Of a DNA stretch of 64,000 bases, positions 35,928 through 48,916 are shown one piece after another. Every line of letters starts with the position of its first letter. Position 1 is the first letter of the stretch. Under the pieces are notes generated by a model. That model had not been told where the DNA came from, searched no databases, and was given only the letters and a program-made list of their open reading frames with translations. The translations under genes and the position numbers were made by a program. This stretch comes from Helianthus annuus (lineage: Eukaryota; Streptophyta; Magnoliopsida; Asterales; Asteraceae). The DNA is taken from NCBI RefSeq assembly GCF_002127325.2, contig NC_035439.2:146451709-146515708 (forward strand), in the 5' to 3' direction.

Positions 35928-38900
35928 TTTGGATGCTGGTTAATCGAACCCAACCGGTTTCTTTTTTACATGTCTAGTGTGTACATGGGTTTGGGCTAGT
36001 TTCTGGAAAGATGTACGACTACAAGACAGCGGCATTTGACGGACATTGAAAGCAATTTGTTGTATATCTGTCTCTGTCCATTTTCAGATTAGACCTAAGC
36101 CCAATACAATTCAACTTAATTTATTACACAAACTAGGTTTGACATCATAATCAAACTGGCTGTTTTTTTTAATTGTTGAAACCTATTAAATTAAAGAAAG
36201 GGATAAGAATACACTTTGTCTTTTTTATAATATTTTTTCATTAGAGTAAATTAGTTTTTGAGTACCTGTTTTTTAATGGTTTTAATCACTTGATTCCAAA
36301 ATCAAAATGTTTAACGCGCCTAAGTCCAAAATCTAAAGTACAAGTGTTAAAAGTTGGACTCAAGATGTTATAAAATGAGTGATTAGTGACTTAGAACATT
36401 AAACTTTTTTAATTTTAAACTCAAATGGTTAAAACAATTAAAATATAGATACTCAAAAAGTAATTTACTCTTTTTATTATACTATAAGTTATTGTGTTAT
36501 TAAAGTGTTGTAATTTAATAACTTTAGAATAGAATAGAACTAGATATTGGAATAAAATTTCGAGTTGGAGGGTAGAGCTGACTTCTCTTGTGTTTAGTAT
36601 TGTTAGTTTTTTTAGAACACCCAACTCGCACATCTTCAACTTTTAAATCTACGTCTTTGTTTACTGTAGGACAACAACTCTCACTCATCTAGAGAGGAAC
36701 ACTATTATGTACACACTTTGATACTACTAAGCTACACACACTCTAATTAATATTGTTAAATATTATTCATTTATCTAAACAAGTCAAATGGGTTGATGTG
36801 TAAATGATATGCATGTTAACGTGGTTGGTTGTAATGAGTTGTATTAAATAGGTTACTTTATGGTATTTTTTATCTGATACTAGTTTTAAATAATTTGATG
36901 GATGAACCACTGTGATCAAACGAGTTAAACAAGTTAACTCAAACAATATATATGCTATACGTAGTTTTTGGATGGTTTCACGTCTAACCTTAGATGTGAA
37001 ACAGCCATATATTCACTTTCCTCTTTTATTAAATAAAATACTTTAGAAAGTAATAAACCTAATCCTTTTCATCATCTACCTCATGGGAGGATTTTATAAG
37101 GGCTTAGGGGTGCCTCTTAACTTTCTTGACGAAGTGAAAAATATCTCTGAATGTATGCTAAAAAAATAACTTTAGGATAACCTTGAATGACTGACTTTTT
37201 CTTTTAGATCTGCCACTAATAAGCCCCCTCTAACCTTCTCCAATAACATCAATGATATCAAAATTCACAATATCGCACTGCTTTCACGTAGTTATGAAGT
37301 CTCACTCACTTTCTTTCACCTATAGTGTGTGTAATAGTTTCATAAGTTCTCACTATCGGCTACCACATTAAAATTAAAATAATATATAACTCTTTAAATT
37401 TAAAAAGAACAAAGAAAACAGGTGATTGGTCAACCTATGCATGAAGCCCCCCTCTTCTTCCTCTTCCGACCATTAACTTGCTAATTCCGAAGCTCATTCA
37501 CGCCCTTAACGTCGATGATGACGGAGTGGTGTATCAGTATCACACCGATAACGCCTCAAATTCATCCATATAGGCGTGGGCGTTAGCCTAATAACATATA
37601 TAACCAAATTCAATTGACTTATTGTTTGTTAACGATAACCCTAGTGAAAAGAAATTGTAAACCTTCAAGCCCAATTTTAGAAATAAATAAAAAGGGGAAA
37701 TTGAATTTTAATAATCTCATGTAGACGTCATTGGCCATTACCGATCCCATATTTGAATATTCACACTGGCAGTCCCACCTTTTAACTATTTTACCTTCAA
37801 CAGTCCTCACTTAAAAAACTTAACGGAGTTAAGTTTTTTTCCCCGAATTACAAAACGGAAAACGGCTTAAGTTCTGTTATTGGAAGTTTAAACACCCAAA
37901 TTGAAGCACCGTTTTCGTCGTTTGGAGCACCGTTTCGAGGTGAGTTTACATCAATCGACTCGTATCCTCGTTCTGATCAAAAGACCTAAAACATCAGTTT
38001 GTAATTCGAAAGAAAACTTAACTCCATTAAGTTATTTTAACTAAGGCAAAATAGTTAAATAAGAACTATAGAATCAAATTACCCATAACCCATATTCTAT
38101 ATCAATCAATTAAAGAACTATAGCCCATAACCCATAACCCATATTCAATATCAATCAATTAAAGAACTACAGAATCAAATTACCCATAACCCATAACCCA
38201 TAACCCATATTCTATATCAATCAATTAAAGAAAACCCAAATTTCAAAATAAGACTTAACTTGGATAAGTTCAAAATTGATAACCAACAAGAAAATGACGA
38301 TTATGTAACGGTCAAAAAATCAATGGCATAAATTTAAAAAACCAGTCTGATTCGACCGTTGCTTAACGGTAATAAAGCAACGGTCATTAGTTTCAAAATC
38401 TCTCTACATAATGTCTTTCTATAAATAATCTCTATCACAGATATTGTTATACATCTCTCGTTCTTAGTTCTAGCCACCTAATGTTCCATCATAATATTTT
38501 GGCAGAAAATGAGAAGCATCGACTTGTTCAATGTGTGGTTTAGCCATGAGCTCGAACAACAATGTTATGTGCTTGTTTCCGGTAATTTTACATTTAATTT
38601 ATCTTCTTGGAATACTCTTCTCTTTCTGCATCGTGTTTCCGAATATCTCATATGGTCTTAGCAACCGAACTTATATTTGAGAACAAATATGGAGAAAGGG
38701 AATTGTATTCCGGGAAAATGATTTGAATGATCATGAAGTTTCAAATATGATATTTTAGGTATTATATAGCCTTTTTAAATTCGTTTCTTCTTTCTTGCAT
38801 GTTTTATATTTTGATCATGAAATGTTTTCTTTTTCTTTTATAAACTTGAGATAATTGTTAGAAATATGTCGTTTTTATCATACTAAGTAGTTAAGTTTTC

Positions 38901-39767
38901 AAATGGGCGTGGTGAACTCCTCTCACATCCTATTTTCTAAAGATATCATTATACTTAGGCTTGCTAAATGGATTGTGTTTGCTGATTTGCAGGTCGAATC
39001 CTACATAAACCCGAAAATCGTATCACAAGTATACACTTGAACACGACATTTTATTATCCACGGGATGACACGAACACAACCCGCTTAACCCGAAGAATTA
39101 TTTATTGAACCGTTTTTTTGCATATTAGTACTATAAATTCTAATTTACATATTATTTTATTTTTTTAAGCAATCATGTTTAAACTATGCTAATTTGTATT
39201 AAAACTATGCAAATTTTGGCATTAATACACCCAAATAGTTTAAATTGTTACATAAATCACATTTTAAAAGTATAAGGTAAATAAATTATTTAATAGGCCG
39301 ACCTGCGACTCTATCAGTTGACATGAACATGACTTATTTCTTTAAACATGTTCACGGGTTTGATAAACATGTTTAGACTAAATTCAAACCTGTAAATTTT
39401 GTATATTTCCGTATCATATAAAAAATCACACCATTATCTATACTCACCCAACTCATATGATATTTTTTTCTCATACTACTTTCAATTGTTTTCTTATTTA
39501 CTTGCAATTCATTACAAACTTCTTATTGTTATAACTTTTTATTAATTAGTATTTATACAAAATTGAGTTGTATACGCACCGCATAAAAATGTAATCCAGT
39601 CATTTGCAACTTTGAATTAGTAAAAGAAATTGTTTTAACCACTTGAAATTAGTCAATAAGCATTAAACTTTGTAACATGTAACAACACTTGATAGTGGTA
39701 AGATAAGATGAATCAGGCCATGATAAACCACGGTAACCACATTAAAATATGATTAGTAATAATAATT

Positions 39768-39923
39768 TTTTTTTTGTTGGGTAAAGAGATACCCCAATGA
39801 ATTTTATAGATGAAATAAAAAAAAAAAGCACAAGGGTGTGTCAAAACAACACACCAACTAGACTTGACATGCCAAGCCTAGGACACCACACAACACAATC
39901 CAAAACCAAAACACACTAGCCTA
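39768..39923 (-). mobile_element. Short LINE/SINE-type tail insertion
   Basis: Begins with a T-run (an A-tail on the minus strand) and is flanked by a long duplication GATTAGTAATAATAATTT (39751-39768 and 39924-39941). Copy A carries that sequence once near 31040. Long duplications and an A-tail indicate target-primed retrotransposition. Confidence 0.75.
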
Positions 39924-40503
39924 GATTAGTAATAATAATTTGACAAAGTGAACCCTTGATTTCCGGAGACCGCAAAACCTTGATGCACGGTTCAGGCGCG
40001 GCCGTGTGGGGAAGAACATGTATGGAACAAATGTGAGGTTCATCTTCTAAAAACGATTTGTTACATGATCAGAACATTCATAAATCTGTTTTGTTACAAC
40101 CCAAACAGGAAAACTCAAACTAAACTTCTATAACTCGAGTTAACATACATTCAGACCGAATATCAAGAAGCCACTACCCTACGTTCAATGGATTTGAAGA
40201 TTAGATGGACCAGGGTGGGGATGGGTCCAATGGCAGTCGTTGAGTTAACAGTAAGAGGTCAAAGGTTCAAACCACGGTAACATCGCCTTTTAAATACATA
40301 TATACCTAGACCAAAAGGTATATAGTGTTTTGTCTCAAGATCCATGGCCCATGGGCAGATATACTCGGCCCAAAAGACGTTTAAAGCAGCCTACATAGTG
40401 TCATATTTTGGGCCATTCCAGGTGCCATTGGTCCGAACATATGGTCCAACCGTCCAACAGCTGTCAAGTAAGATAAATATTCAACAGATGATGAGGGGAT
40501 TTT

Positions 40504-43500
40504 CTAAATACTAAAATGATCAATCATATGTTGAATAACATCTACACCATCTGTATGCATGTAATCATCTTTGACCTACATCCAAGTCAAAGTCAACATC
40601 TTATGCATTTACATTTACGCACCGGTCAAGAAAAAATAAGTAAATAAATAAATACCTGAATAACACTATGAGCTGCAAACCTCTGTCTACTATTGTGAAA
40701 ACTCACATCTACTTTTTCCCATGATACACGAGAAAGCCCGGTCACAAGTTCTTCTGCACCGACGATATCAACATGCATTAAAGAACAAATTCCATAACGA
40801 CAACATTTCATAGAAAGAATTATTAACTAGAATTCAAACCTTCCAAATCGTTATTGGTGTCACCGTCGGTTGAAACTTGCTCGCCGTCATATGCTTTGCA
40901 GCGTTCTTCATAAACAATATGAGGATATTTTTCATTTACAGAGTCCCCCCACTGTATACAAAATGTGTTTTTAAGTATGATTGATTAGTGAAGATCATAA
41001 CATTATTCAAGCTGAAGATGTCGACCGTCGTTCTACCTTTGGCAGTTCAATGTTACGCCTAATTGATGATGTTCTCCATCCAACAATGTCTAATTACGTT
41101 CTTAGGGAAAAACAACATGCATCACGAGATGGAATAATAAGTGTTTTAAAAAATTTAATGATAGATAAAGGATACGGTCACAGCCGACATTCGAGTATGC
41201 TACCCGACGATGAAATGAACGCAATGCTGACCTGCACAGTTGATAGCAGTTTTGTTTTATTTAAGTCGGGTAATATATAAAAAAAAGGCAAATTGGATTT
41301 AAATAATCCCAACTTGCTCAATTGGCCGATAATAATCCTAACTCAGTTATTGGCGGATAATAATTCGAACTGGTCCACTTTTGGCCGATAATAGTCTGCC
41401 GTTAAAAATAGCTTAACGGAGTTAAGCTTTTTTCCGAATTACAAACCGATGTTTTTGGATTTTGATCAGAACGAGGATACGATTCGATTTATGTAAACAT
41501 TACCTCGAAACGGTGCTTCAAACGACTTGAATTTTGTTAATTGGAAGTTTAAACACCCGAATTGAAGCACCGTTTTCGTCATTTGGGGCAGTATTTCGAG
41601 GTAAATTTTATATCAATCAACTCGTATCCTCGTTCTGATCAAAATCCATAAAACATCGGTTTGTTATTCGGAAAAAAGCTTAACTCCGTTAAGCTATTTT
41701 TAACAGCGGACTATTATCGGCCAAAAGTGGACCAGTTCAGATTATTATCGGCCAATAACTGAGTTGGGATTATTATCGGCCAAATTGAGCAAGTTGGGAT
41801 TATTTAAATCCAAGTTGCCTAAAAAAATTGTAAGGCGATTGGATAGAAACTCATCCGAAGTCTCTTTAATAATCGTTCTATTCAACGATTTAGATAAGAT
41901 CATAACAATATTGATTTAGTATTGAAAATTTAAAGCTTTAATTATTTATAAAAAGAATATAAGATAGTCATACTATGAACTAAATGATAAATACTGTCAT
42001 TCACGGGTTACGCTGAACATACATGAAATAACAATCTCCGTCATCTTGCAACATGCGTTTAAGCAGCGGAGGCTTTCCTTCATCATTATCAGTAAGAAAA
42101 AGATGGCGGCCGGTTCTTCTAAATATCCAATGAATAACAAGAACAGCAGCCTTTTCAAAGGCGGATACACCAAAAAGAAAGGGCACCTGAAAGGAGCATA
42201 AATAGCATAACCGAACTGATATATGCTATATAGACCAATTCAAAATCTACCTGTCTGTTGCCCCTTGAACCGAGATGAGGTGTCGCAACGGTAATAAAGT
42301 TCATTGGTACCAGACCACCGATAGTGGCTGTTGATTCTTCAACTAATAAACCCTCCTCTGGGGGTCGATACAATTTTCCGATTGCGTATCTTGCCACTAA
42401 ACCCCCTACAGAATGTGCGACAAACGAAATCTTACGAAGATTTGGCTTCTGCTTTATAACTTCAAGGACCTGATGCCAGACCAAAGTGCATGAACGATGA
42501 GTAATGGATGATGGTTGATTTTTATTGTACGTAAACCCGATAATCTGTGATGTATGGTTCGGAAACTAACCTCTTGTGATAATCGCTCACCCATTACATC
42601 TACACCGTCTAATGTTTGCGAAGCTGCATTCTTTTCACTACCTACATTGAATAAGCAACAAATATATGAACACGCGAAGATCAAATAAAGTGCTACTGAT
42701 GAAGAAACGTCAAAATAATGTGAAGTTGTCAACAGAAGGTCCTTACGGTGAACAAATACTTTATCCGGAATTGTTTTAACAAATTGCTCAGCAGCAAACT
42801 TCCAATCTGTAGAACTGTTAAAAAAGTAAAACAACTGTTAGAAACTTAGAATTCAACCAACACAATTATTTACAGCCTTCTACTCTTTTAATCCACTGAT
42901 TTATCTTTTAGTGTTTACGTTCGATCAATCCTTCATACTTTCAATATATTAAGTCTTAATCTGAGCAATGTTGAATACTTGAATCAAGTATTATAATATT
43001 AAGTATAAACCTAACATTTCTTCATTTTCCAGTCAAATCTGTTCCTTTTACTCTGTTTTTCAAATCATTATTAGGATTTAATCATGTGTTAAGAATGCCT
43101 AATGGCTAATTGAAGTGTCTGCTTAAAGTTTAAGAAGACTATTCATCCTACACTAGGGATAGAGCACTTATCACCGTGCACAGGTACCGTACCAAACCAA
43201 TACCGGCCGAACAAAATCGGTACCGGTAGTATTTTTGCACTACCGGTATCGGTAAGTACTTTTTCCGGTACCAATGCTTTTCCATTTTGCTATCTGTACT
43301 TTGTACTTTTCGGTACTGGTACCGGTTCAGTACATATCTCATCCATGTCCTATACATACAGTATTTATAATTTATTTCAAACTCATCATAACTATAATTG
43401 TGTAACTGTGTAGATCATAATCACGATATCTATCCGCAGGGCCGGCCCGTTAGGCTTATCAATCTAGGCATAGGCCTAGGGCCACAAAAATCAAGGGCCT

Positions 43501-44427
43501 CCAATTTTTAGTAAAGTTATATATATTATATATGTATCAGGCTCAAATAAAAAGCAAAACTAAACCATGTTTTGTTTGATAAAGTTACACACATAAAAAA
43601 TATTTAGGAAAAAAGGCCCACATGCAAGACACAGTTTCGAAATTAAACCCGAGACATAACTGCAGTCTGTAGCAACCATCTACCACTCGACCTCATCCGA
43701 ATTCCGTGAATCAGCGCCAAAAATCCCTAAAATTGAGCCGCAATCATCGTTCCTACCTCCTATCGCAACCTGCTCTTTCGATTTTCTAGGTTATCGGCTA
43801 TCACTAACGGTAATCACTCATGGCGTCGGGTCTGTCGGGATTGGAGGAGAATTTTTGGGCAAAATTAGGGCTAATTACTAAATGTAGGTTAACTTTAGCA
43901 GCTAATTTTTCTATTAATCTCTATATGTTTTGCAAAAGGGCCTCCACTTCGTAGTCCGCTTAGGGTCTACAAAAACGTTGGAACGGCTCTGTCTATCCGC
44001 ATTGGCAGAATTTTGATAATCTGATAACATCACTATATTTTCATTTCATGAATAAAACTGCTATGTATAGAATAATCATTAATCAATAAAAATCCAAAAC
44101 TTATCCAAAACAAAACAAAACAAAAATCGCAAGTTCGTCGAATCATAATCGAAAACCTAATCAACTAATTTCAAAATTCTCGCTACAAACTAACGGAATT
44201 CTAACTGTAAAAGCAAATCATCTGAATCATAAATAATAGCATAGAGAATATAATATAATATAGATATAAATATATTATGTAGCAATTGTGGAAGTGTTTG
44301 ACCTCCCGAGGATACCGTTGACCATGACGACGAGATGATCGGCGGTGAAAACGTCCGATTGAGTGCAACTGAAAACGTTTACTCCTCCGGCGAGCGGCTC
44401 CGACGAACAAACGGCACCGTTTTGCAT
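40504..44427 (-). CDS. DUF676-type alpha/beta-hydrolase (putative lipase)
   Basis: Ten minus-strand exons: 44303-44427, 42747-42814, 42571-42641, 42251-42469, 42023-42186, 41176-41231, 41037-41089, 40840-40951, 40656-40753, 40504-40575. Total 1038 nt, 345 aa, with every junction in phase. It matches the plant family that includes At5g51180 and At4g25770, annotated as alpha/beta-hydrolases related to yeast YDR444W lipases. Seen features: the oxyanion strand HLVVMVNGILG, the nucleophile elbow FVAHSVGGL (Ser at about 108), TVATPHLGS, and DHIVGWRTSSIRR, whose Asp/His are likely catalytic. The substrate is unknown. Two tiny exons (53 and 56 nt) split the DHIVGW motif. Intron 1 holds a hAT element and intron 5 a MITE. 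The last exon coincides with the edge of the segmental duplication. The length is normal for the family. Confidence 0.92.
41287..41819. repeat. Fold-back MITE in lipase intron 5
   Basis: GGCAAATTGGATTTAAATAA at the left and its inverse (TTATTTAAATCCAAGTTGCC) at the right, with pairing continuing inward through GGCCGATAATAATCC and AGCTTAACGGAGTTAAGC. Flanked by A-runs. Same family as 503-995. Confidence 0.85.
43437..43991. mobile_element. hAT element in lipase intron 1
   Basis: Ends CAGGGCCGGCCC and GGAACGGCTCTG form 12-bp imperfect terminal repeats, flanked by a perfect 8-bp duplication TCTATCCG (43429-43436, 43992-43999). It has no coding frame. Nearby, 43180-43330 is a GGTACCGGTAC-rich repeat in the same intron. 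Confidence 0.92.
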
Positions 44428-44521
44428 TTTGATATCAGTAGCGTGAAGTGTAAGTTTGAATTTGAGTTATGAGAAGGATTGATGTGTATAATTTGTAGAG
44501 TGGAGGTTAAGGGGGGAAGAT

Positions 44522-44540
44522 GAATACGTGGCGACGAGTG
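44522..44540 (-). promoter_or_regulatory. ACGTGGC (ABRE/G-box-like) element upstream of the lipase gene
   Basis: TACGTGGCGAC lies about 100 bp upstream of the lipase ATG at 44427. ACGTGGC cores bind bZIP factors in plant promoters. A single core is weak evidence. Confidence 0.3.
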
Positions 44541-44649
44541 CACGATTGTAACCGTCTTTCAGTTTACACTCCACCGCCTCCCGGTAAATTCAGGATAATG
44601 TACATGTACGTATACTGAACGAATAATTTAATAATTTGTTTTTGGAATA

Positions 44650-45035
44650 CTGAATTTTAATAAATCCTTCAAAAATAACTACGGGTAGTTTCAATTATTA
44701 ACATATTGGTCTTCAATGGACTCTGACTAACAGAACCTTAACACTGTCAGTCTCCGGTCGTCGGAAAAACTTTTTTGGTCAGAAAAAACTTCTTAAAGGT
44801 CCGATCTAAGGTTACAAAGAGGTTTGAGACGAAAATGTTGAGTTTTCCGGCCAAAAGGAATTTTGCGGCCAAAATCGTTTTTCCGACTAGAGACTAATGG
44901 TGTTAGGGTTCTGTTAGTCAAGGTTCATTGGAGACCAATATGTTAATAGTTGAGATTGTTAGTGATTATTTTTTAAGTTGGATTGTTGGCGACCAACGAC
45001 GAATAATTGAGATTATTAAAATTCAATATTCTTTT
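44650..45035. repeat. Fold-back MITE upstream of the lipase gene
   Basis: GAATACTGAATTTTAATAA at the left is mirrored by TTATTAAAATTCAATATTC at the right. Inner arms contain CATATTGGTCTTCAATGGA and its complement, and AGAACCTTAACACTGTCAG and its complement. From 45036 to 45830 nothing else is recognisable. Confidence 0.8.
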
Positions 45036-45835
45036 TGTTTTTTATTTTTTATATATTAAATAAAAGAATAACGAAATGTATTTATAACTATTTTTAGAAG
45101 ATTTAAAAGGCATACTTAAACTTTAATTTATGCGGTAAAGACGTGGCTTGTTTTTTACCATTAACGAAGAGGATGTCATCAAATAAACATTTCTGTAAGC
45201 GAGTGACATTCCTACCAATTGTTTTCATTGGTTAGAAGGCTAAAAATAATATATTTTTTTTCAAAATTATTTGAAAAGACTAAAGATTGATTTATTGGAT
45301 TTTTGTGCTTTGTCATGTCGCGAAACCTACCCAAAAAGAAATGGACGATTAACCATAATGCATGTATTATTTGTGATTTGTAAACGAAGATGAGATGGAA
45401 AAAAAAAAACATGTTTATTTATCTTAAGTAATACCATTATTTTTATATAAAAGATATACAATTTGCAGTTTATAGGTTCGTGTTTGATTCACAACAAGCT
45501 AAGATTTTCCTAAAATAAAAGCAATACAAATAAGGGATCTAAACTCAAATTAACGCGTTTGTTAAAAGTTATATATAAGGATGAACAAACAATAACAAAA
45601 GTCATTCGAACTTGTGCATGCCTATGGACACGAACTCTGGATAAAAGCTCTTTGGCTCAAGCAACTTGGGGCTGCTTGTTTGAGCTCTTAATGAGACCAA
45701 ACCTCTGATTCGGTCAGAGACTGCTTGTTTCGCGAACAAATGTCTAGTTAAACATTATATTGAGTTCAAACCTCTTAGTGGTTCAGTACTTACATATTCA
45801 GAAGTTGCTAAACAACCCCTGATATTCCTCAGAAC

Positions 45836-46039
45836 GTTTCTTCTTCTTCTTCTTCTTCTTCTTCTTCTTCTTTTTCTTCTGCTTCTTCTTCTGCTTCTTC
45901 TGCTGCTTCTTCTGCTGCTTCTTCTCCTCCTCCTTCTCCTCCTCCTTCTGCTGCTTCTTCTCCTCCTCCTTCTCCTCCTCCTTCTCCTCCTCCTTCTCCT
46001 TCTCCTTCTCCTTCTCCTTCTTCTTCTTCTTCTTCTTAT
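45836..46039. repeat. (CTT)n/(CTC)n trinucleotide tract
   Basis: About 200 bp of CTT, CTC and CTG triplets. The Arg/Ser-rich frame predicted on the minus strand is an artefact of it. 46040-46629 shows no gene. Confidence 0.95.
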
Positions 46040-46629
46040 ACCTGAGCTAAACTGTTGTTCACGTTTGCTAGCCAATATTGTTGAACCGTTTGAGTTGTGC
46101 TAACTGACGCTAAGTTTATTTTTTTTTTTATCTTTGCAGGCCAATCTGTCAAGTACATATTTTTTTCTTTAACGGCATGTTTCTTTTTTATCGTCTATGC
46201 CCTATGGGATTTGAACCTAAGACCTTCTCTTACAAAACTTAGGTGTTTAAAGTTTTGTCTTTGTCAATAGACCACCACCAATACATCTAATTGTTGGTCA
46301 CACTAACCAGTCGAGAGTTCATAGCTGTTCATGATAACTACGTTGAATTCATATATCTGATTGTAACAACTTCAATAAAATGGGATGTTAGTTTCGTTAA
46401 AAATGCTTAAACACATAAAACAAGGGGAACATATATCTTATATTATGAGTACATGTATGGTGGTACAACTTCTGGTGCGACTCTTATACCAGTAGACTAT
46501 TAGAGATATGTTTTAAGGTATGGTGTTTGTCTCATGACATTGGCAAAACCGATTCTACTTCTTGAACTGTTCTTTGGATTTCTATCAAATTTATAAAATC
46601 TTTATCATGTAGATAGATAGGTAGATCGA

Positions 46630-48916
46630 GGATTAGGTTCAAACGTGAACATTTTCTCCAGCGTGAACTGCGTGAACTGATCTGGGCCCTTGATTTTGTA
46701 GAGGATAGATCTTAGATCAATGGCACAATTGTAATTAAAGGTATAATAAATTTAATTTAAATTTTAATCTAAAGGGTAAAATAGGGAACTTTCATATTAA
46801 AGATATGGAAACTCATTCATTTGTAATCCTCTAAAATCTCTGTATCAGTTTCAAAATACTCAAAACAACATTCCCTCACCCACCACCTCACCCGATCTCT
46901 CCCTATTATCTGCATATGGCCAGATTTCCGGCGACTGCCGGCTGTGTTTTCCAGCGAAAGACCCCCACCCTCTCGTTTCTACTCCGACGCCACACAAGAC
47001 CGGTGACCGGTTTAACCAGTAGAGCCGCCGCTCACGACGGCGCACGGCGACGACAGTCGGAGGGAGAGGAAGAGAGACGGTGGCTGTGGAGGTGGTTAAG
47101 ACAGAGACGGAAGTGCCGCCGCTCACCATGTTTTCCGGCGACAGAGACGGGAGCGACAGAGACGGTGGTAAGTATCTATCGATCCATTATTTACTTGTAA
47201 TCAACTTCTTCTTCGTCGTCAGTTCGGATGTAGGGATAGTCAACTTCTGAGTTATGATTCATATTTGTGTATCAATGATGGAATTAAAGCTTCTGTTTTT
47301 TTGCAATAAAAAAAATTGAAGATTTAGCCGGTGATAGTCTTTTGGTTAAATTTTGAGTGATTGATTTTGTGATTTAAAAAAAAAAAGAGAGAGAGAGAGA
47401 AAAGAAGTTCAAACAGATATCTACACAAAATGTATTATTGTTATCGATCACCAACTTGATATATTAAAGCTTTTTCATTAAACCATTGGTAATTTAAGAT
47501 ATATTTTTAGCTTTATGATACGAATCACCGACTATAACATGGTTCGATGTAATTGTTTGCATTAAAAAAATAAAATCTTCCATCTTGATGTCAGGTTTAC
47601 TTTAAAAAGATAAATATGACAAGTCCCGATCTTCCCCTGCTCGTCTCCGGCGAAACAGCGAAACTCCCGATCTGATGTTTTATCACCGGTTGATCTGATG
47701 TTTATCGCCAGCTGATCTGATGTTTATCGCTACCGACCAGGTATGAAGTTTGTAAATTTTTATTGTTTTTGATGTTTGAAAGTTATTATTGTTATTATTT
47801 GATTGAGGTTCTGAAGATTTTTTATGAGTTTGATTATTGAGAAAAAAAAGTTTGCAATTTTTCATTGTTTTGATGTTGAAAATTATTATTGTTTGATTGA
47901 GAATTTGAAGATTGTTATGAGGTTCTGAAGGTTGTTGTTAATGCAATGTACACACGTGTATTTTTTTTTTATTTTTGCTCTGTTCTTAAGGTGATGTACA
48001 CATGTGTATTCTAATTTTGCTTGTTTTTAAGGCGCTATACACATGTGTATTCTGATTTTGCTCTGGTTTTAAGGCGTTGTACACATGTGTATTCTGGTTT
48101 TGCTATGTTTTTAAGGTGCTGTACACATGTGTATTCTGATTTTGCTCTGTTTTTAATGCGATGTACATATGTGTATAGCGTCTGTTTTTGTGATATCTCA
48201 TATTTTTTTTGTGTATTAAATGTGTAAAGTTGTTGATGCACCCTTGTGAATTATGCAACGTACTAATTGCTGAGTTTTTTTGTGTTATTATAGGAGACGT
48301 CGTAAACGAGAAAAGTGGAGATGGAAGGTCGATAAGGATGATTCACGTATGTTTGTTTGCTTGGTCGATAAGGATGATTCAGCATACAACGCGGCGAATA
48401 GTTTTAAAAGACTATGTCTTTTTTATTTTTCCGATTATGTTGCGTTTATTGTTTTCACGAAACTGGAACTTGTAATTGTATGTTTTTTTTTTGGTTTGGC
48501 AAACATTATGTAACTTGTTATTTGCTTAACATAAACTAGTTTTACATGTTTTGTTTATATGTATGTATTATGTAGCTAATTACACATATGTACCATGCTG
48601 AGTACACATGTGTACTGTTGAAATATCCAAGTACACATGTGTATACCGTTGAAATATGAAGGTTACGTGGATCTTAAAAATCATAATCCGCATTCTGGTG
48701 GTGAAATTTGAAAAAATAAAAATGAAATAAAAGATATTGTGGATAATGAATTTAAAATAGGAAAGATGTAACTTAATTCAATTATGAAAATAAAGATTTA
48801 AATCTAATTTTTTATATAATTACAATCATACCCTTAACAACTAAAAAAGAAATCAATGGTCCAGATCAGTTCACGCAGTTCACGCTTGGGAGGTTGTTCA
48901 CGCTGGAACCCTACCC
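46630..48916. mobile_element. 2.3-kb MULE-like TIR element, possible Pack-MULE
   Basis: The left end GGATTAGGTTCAAACGTGAA matches the reverse complement of the right end (GGGTAGGGTTCCAGCGTGAA). Both continue with GCGTGAACTGCGTGAACTGA, about 60 bp in all. A perfect 10-bp duplication GGTAGATCGA flanks it (46620-46629, 48917-48926). There is no transposase. A GC-rich block at 46900-47175 with an open frame (MARFPATAGCVFQRKTP) stands out from AT-rich surroundings and looks like captured host sequence of unknown source. A second weak open stretch lies near 48290-48510. Capture is an inference. Confidence 0.75.
47985..48180. repeat. Palindromic minisatellite inside the MULE-like element
   Basis: Five units of about 41-42 bp, each with the perfect palindrome TACACATGTGTA (the last unit diverged) followed by TTCTGATTTTGCTCTG. 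Isolated copies of the palindrome recur at about 47950 and 48610-48645. Confidence 0.85.

Larger units (their letters stand above)
32256..40531. repeat. Segmental duplication, copy B
   Basis: Collinear with copy A but much shorter, because it lacks the MULE, the PIF fragment, the chromovirus and the LINE fragment. Its right end is continuous with the last exon of the lipase gene, so B is probably the ancestral position. Spacer sequence at 32500-33650, 35375-39750 and 39942-40500 contains no recognisable gene. 38040-38240 holds a local tandem of CATAACCC and ATATCAATCAATTAAAGA words. Confidence 0.85.

Noticed and set aside
38040..38240. CCCATAA-type heptamer runs as possible interstitial telomere repeats
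   Set aside because: Plant telomere units are CCCTAAA; these are CCCATAA units inside a local ~50-bp tandem, so not telomeric.
40981..41280. Plus-strand 99-aa frame MISEDHNIIQAEDVDRRSTF
   Set aside because: It is the antisense shadow of two lipase exons, which are in phase with the rest of that gene and match its family.
45755..46075. Arg-rich 106-aa frame
   Set aside because: Generated by the CTT/CTC trinucleotide tract; composition alone explains it.
47985..48180. Regular palindromic repeats as a possible CRISPR-like array
   Set aside because: Units are directly contiguous without variable spacers, in plant transposon DNA; a minisatellite explains them.
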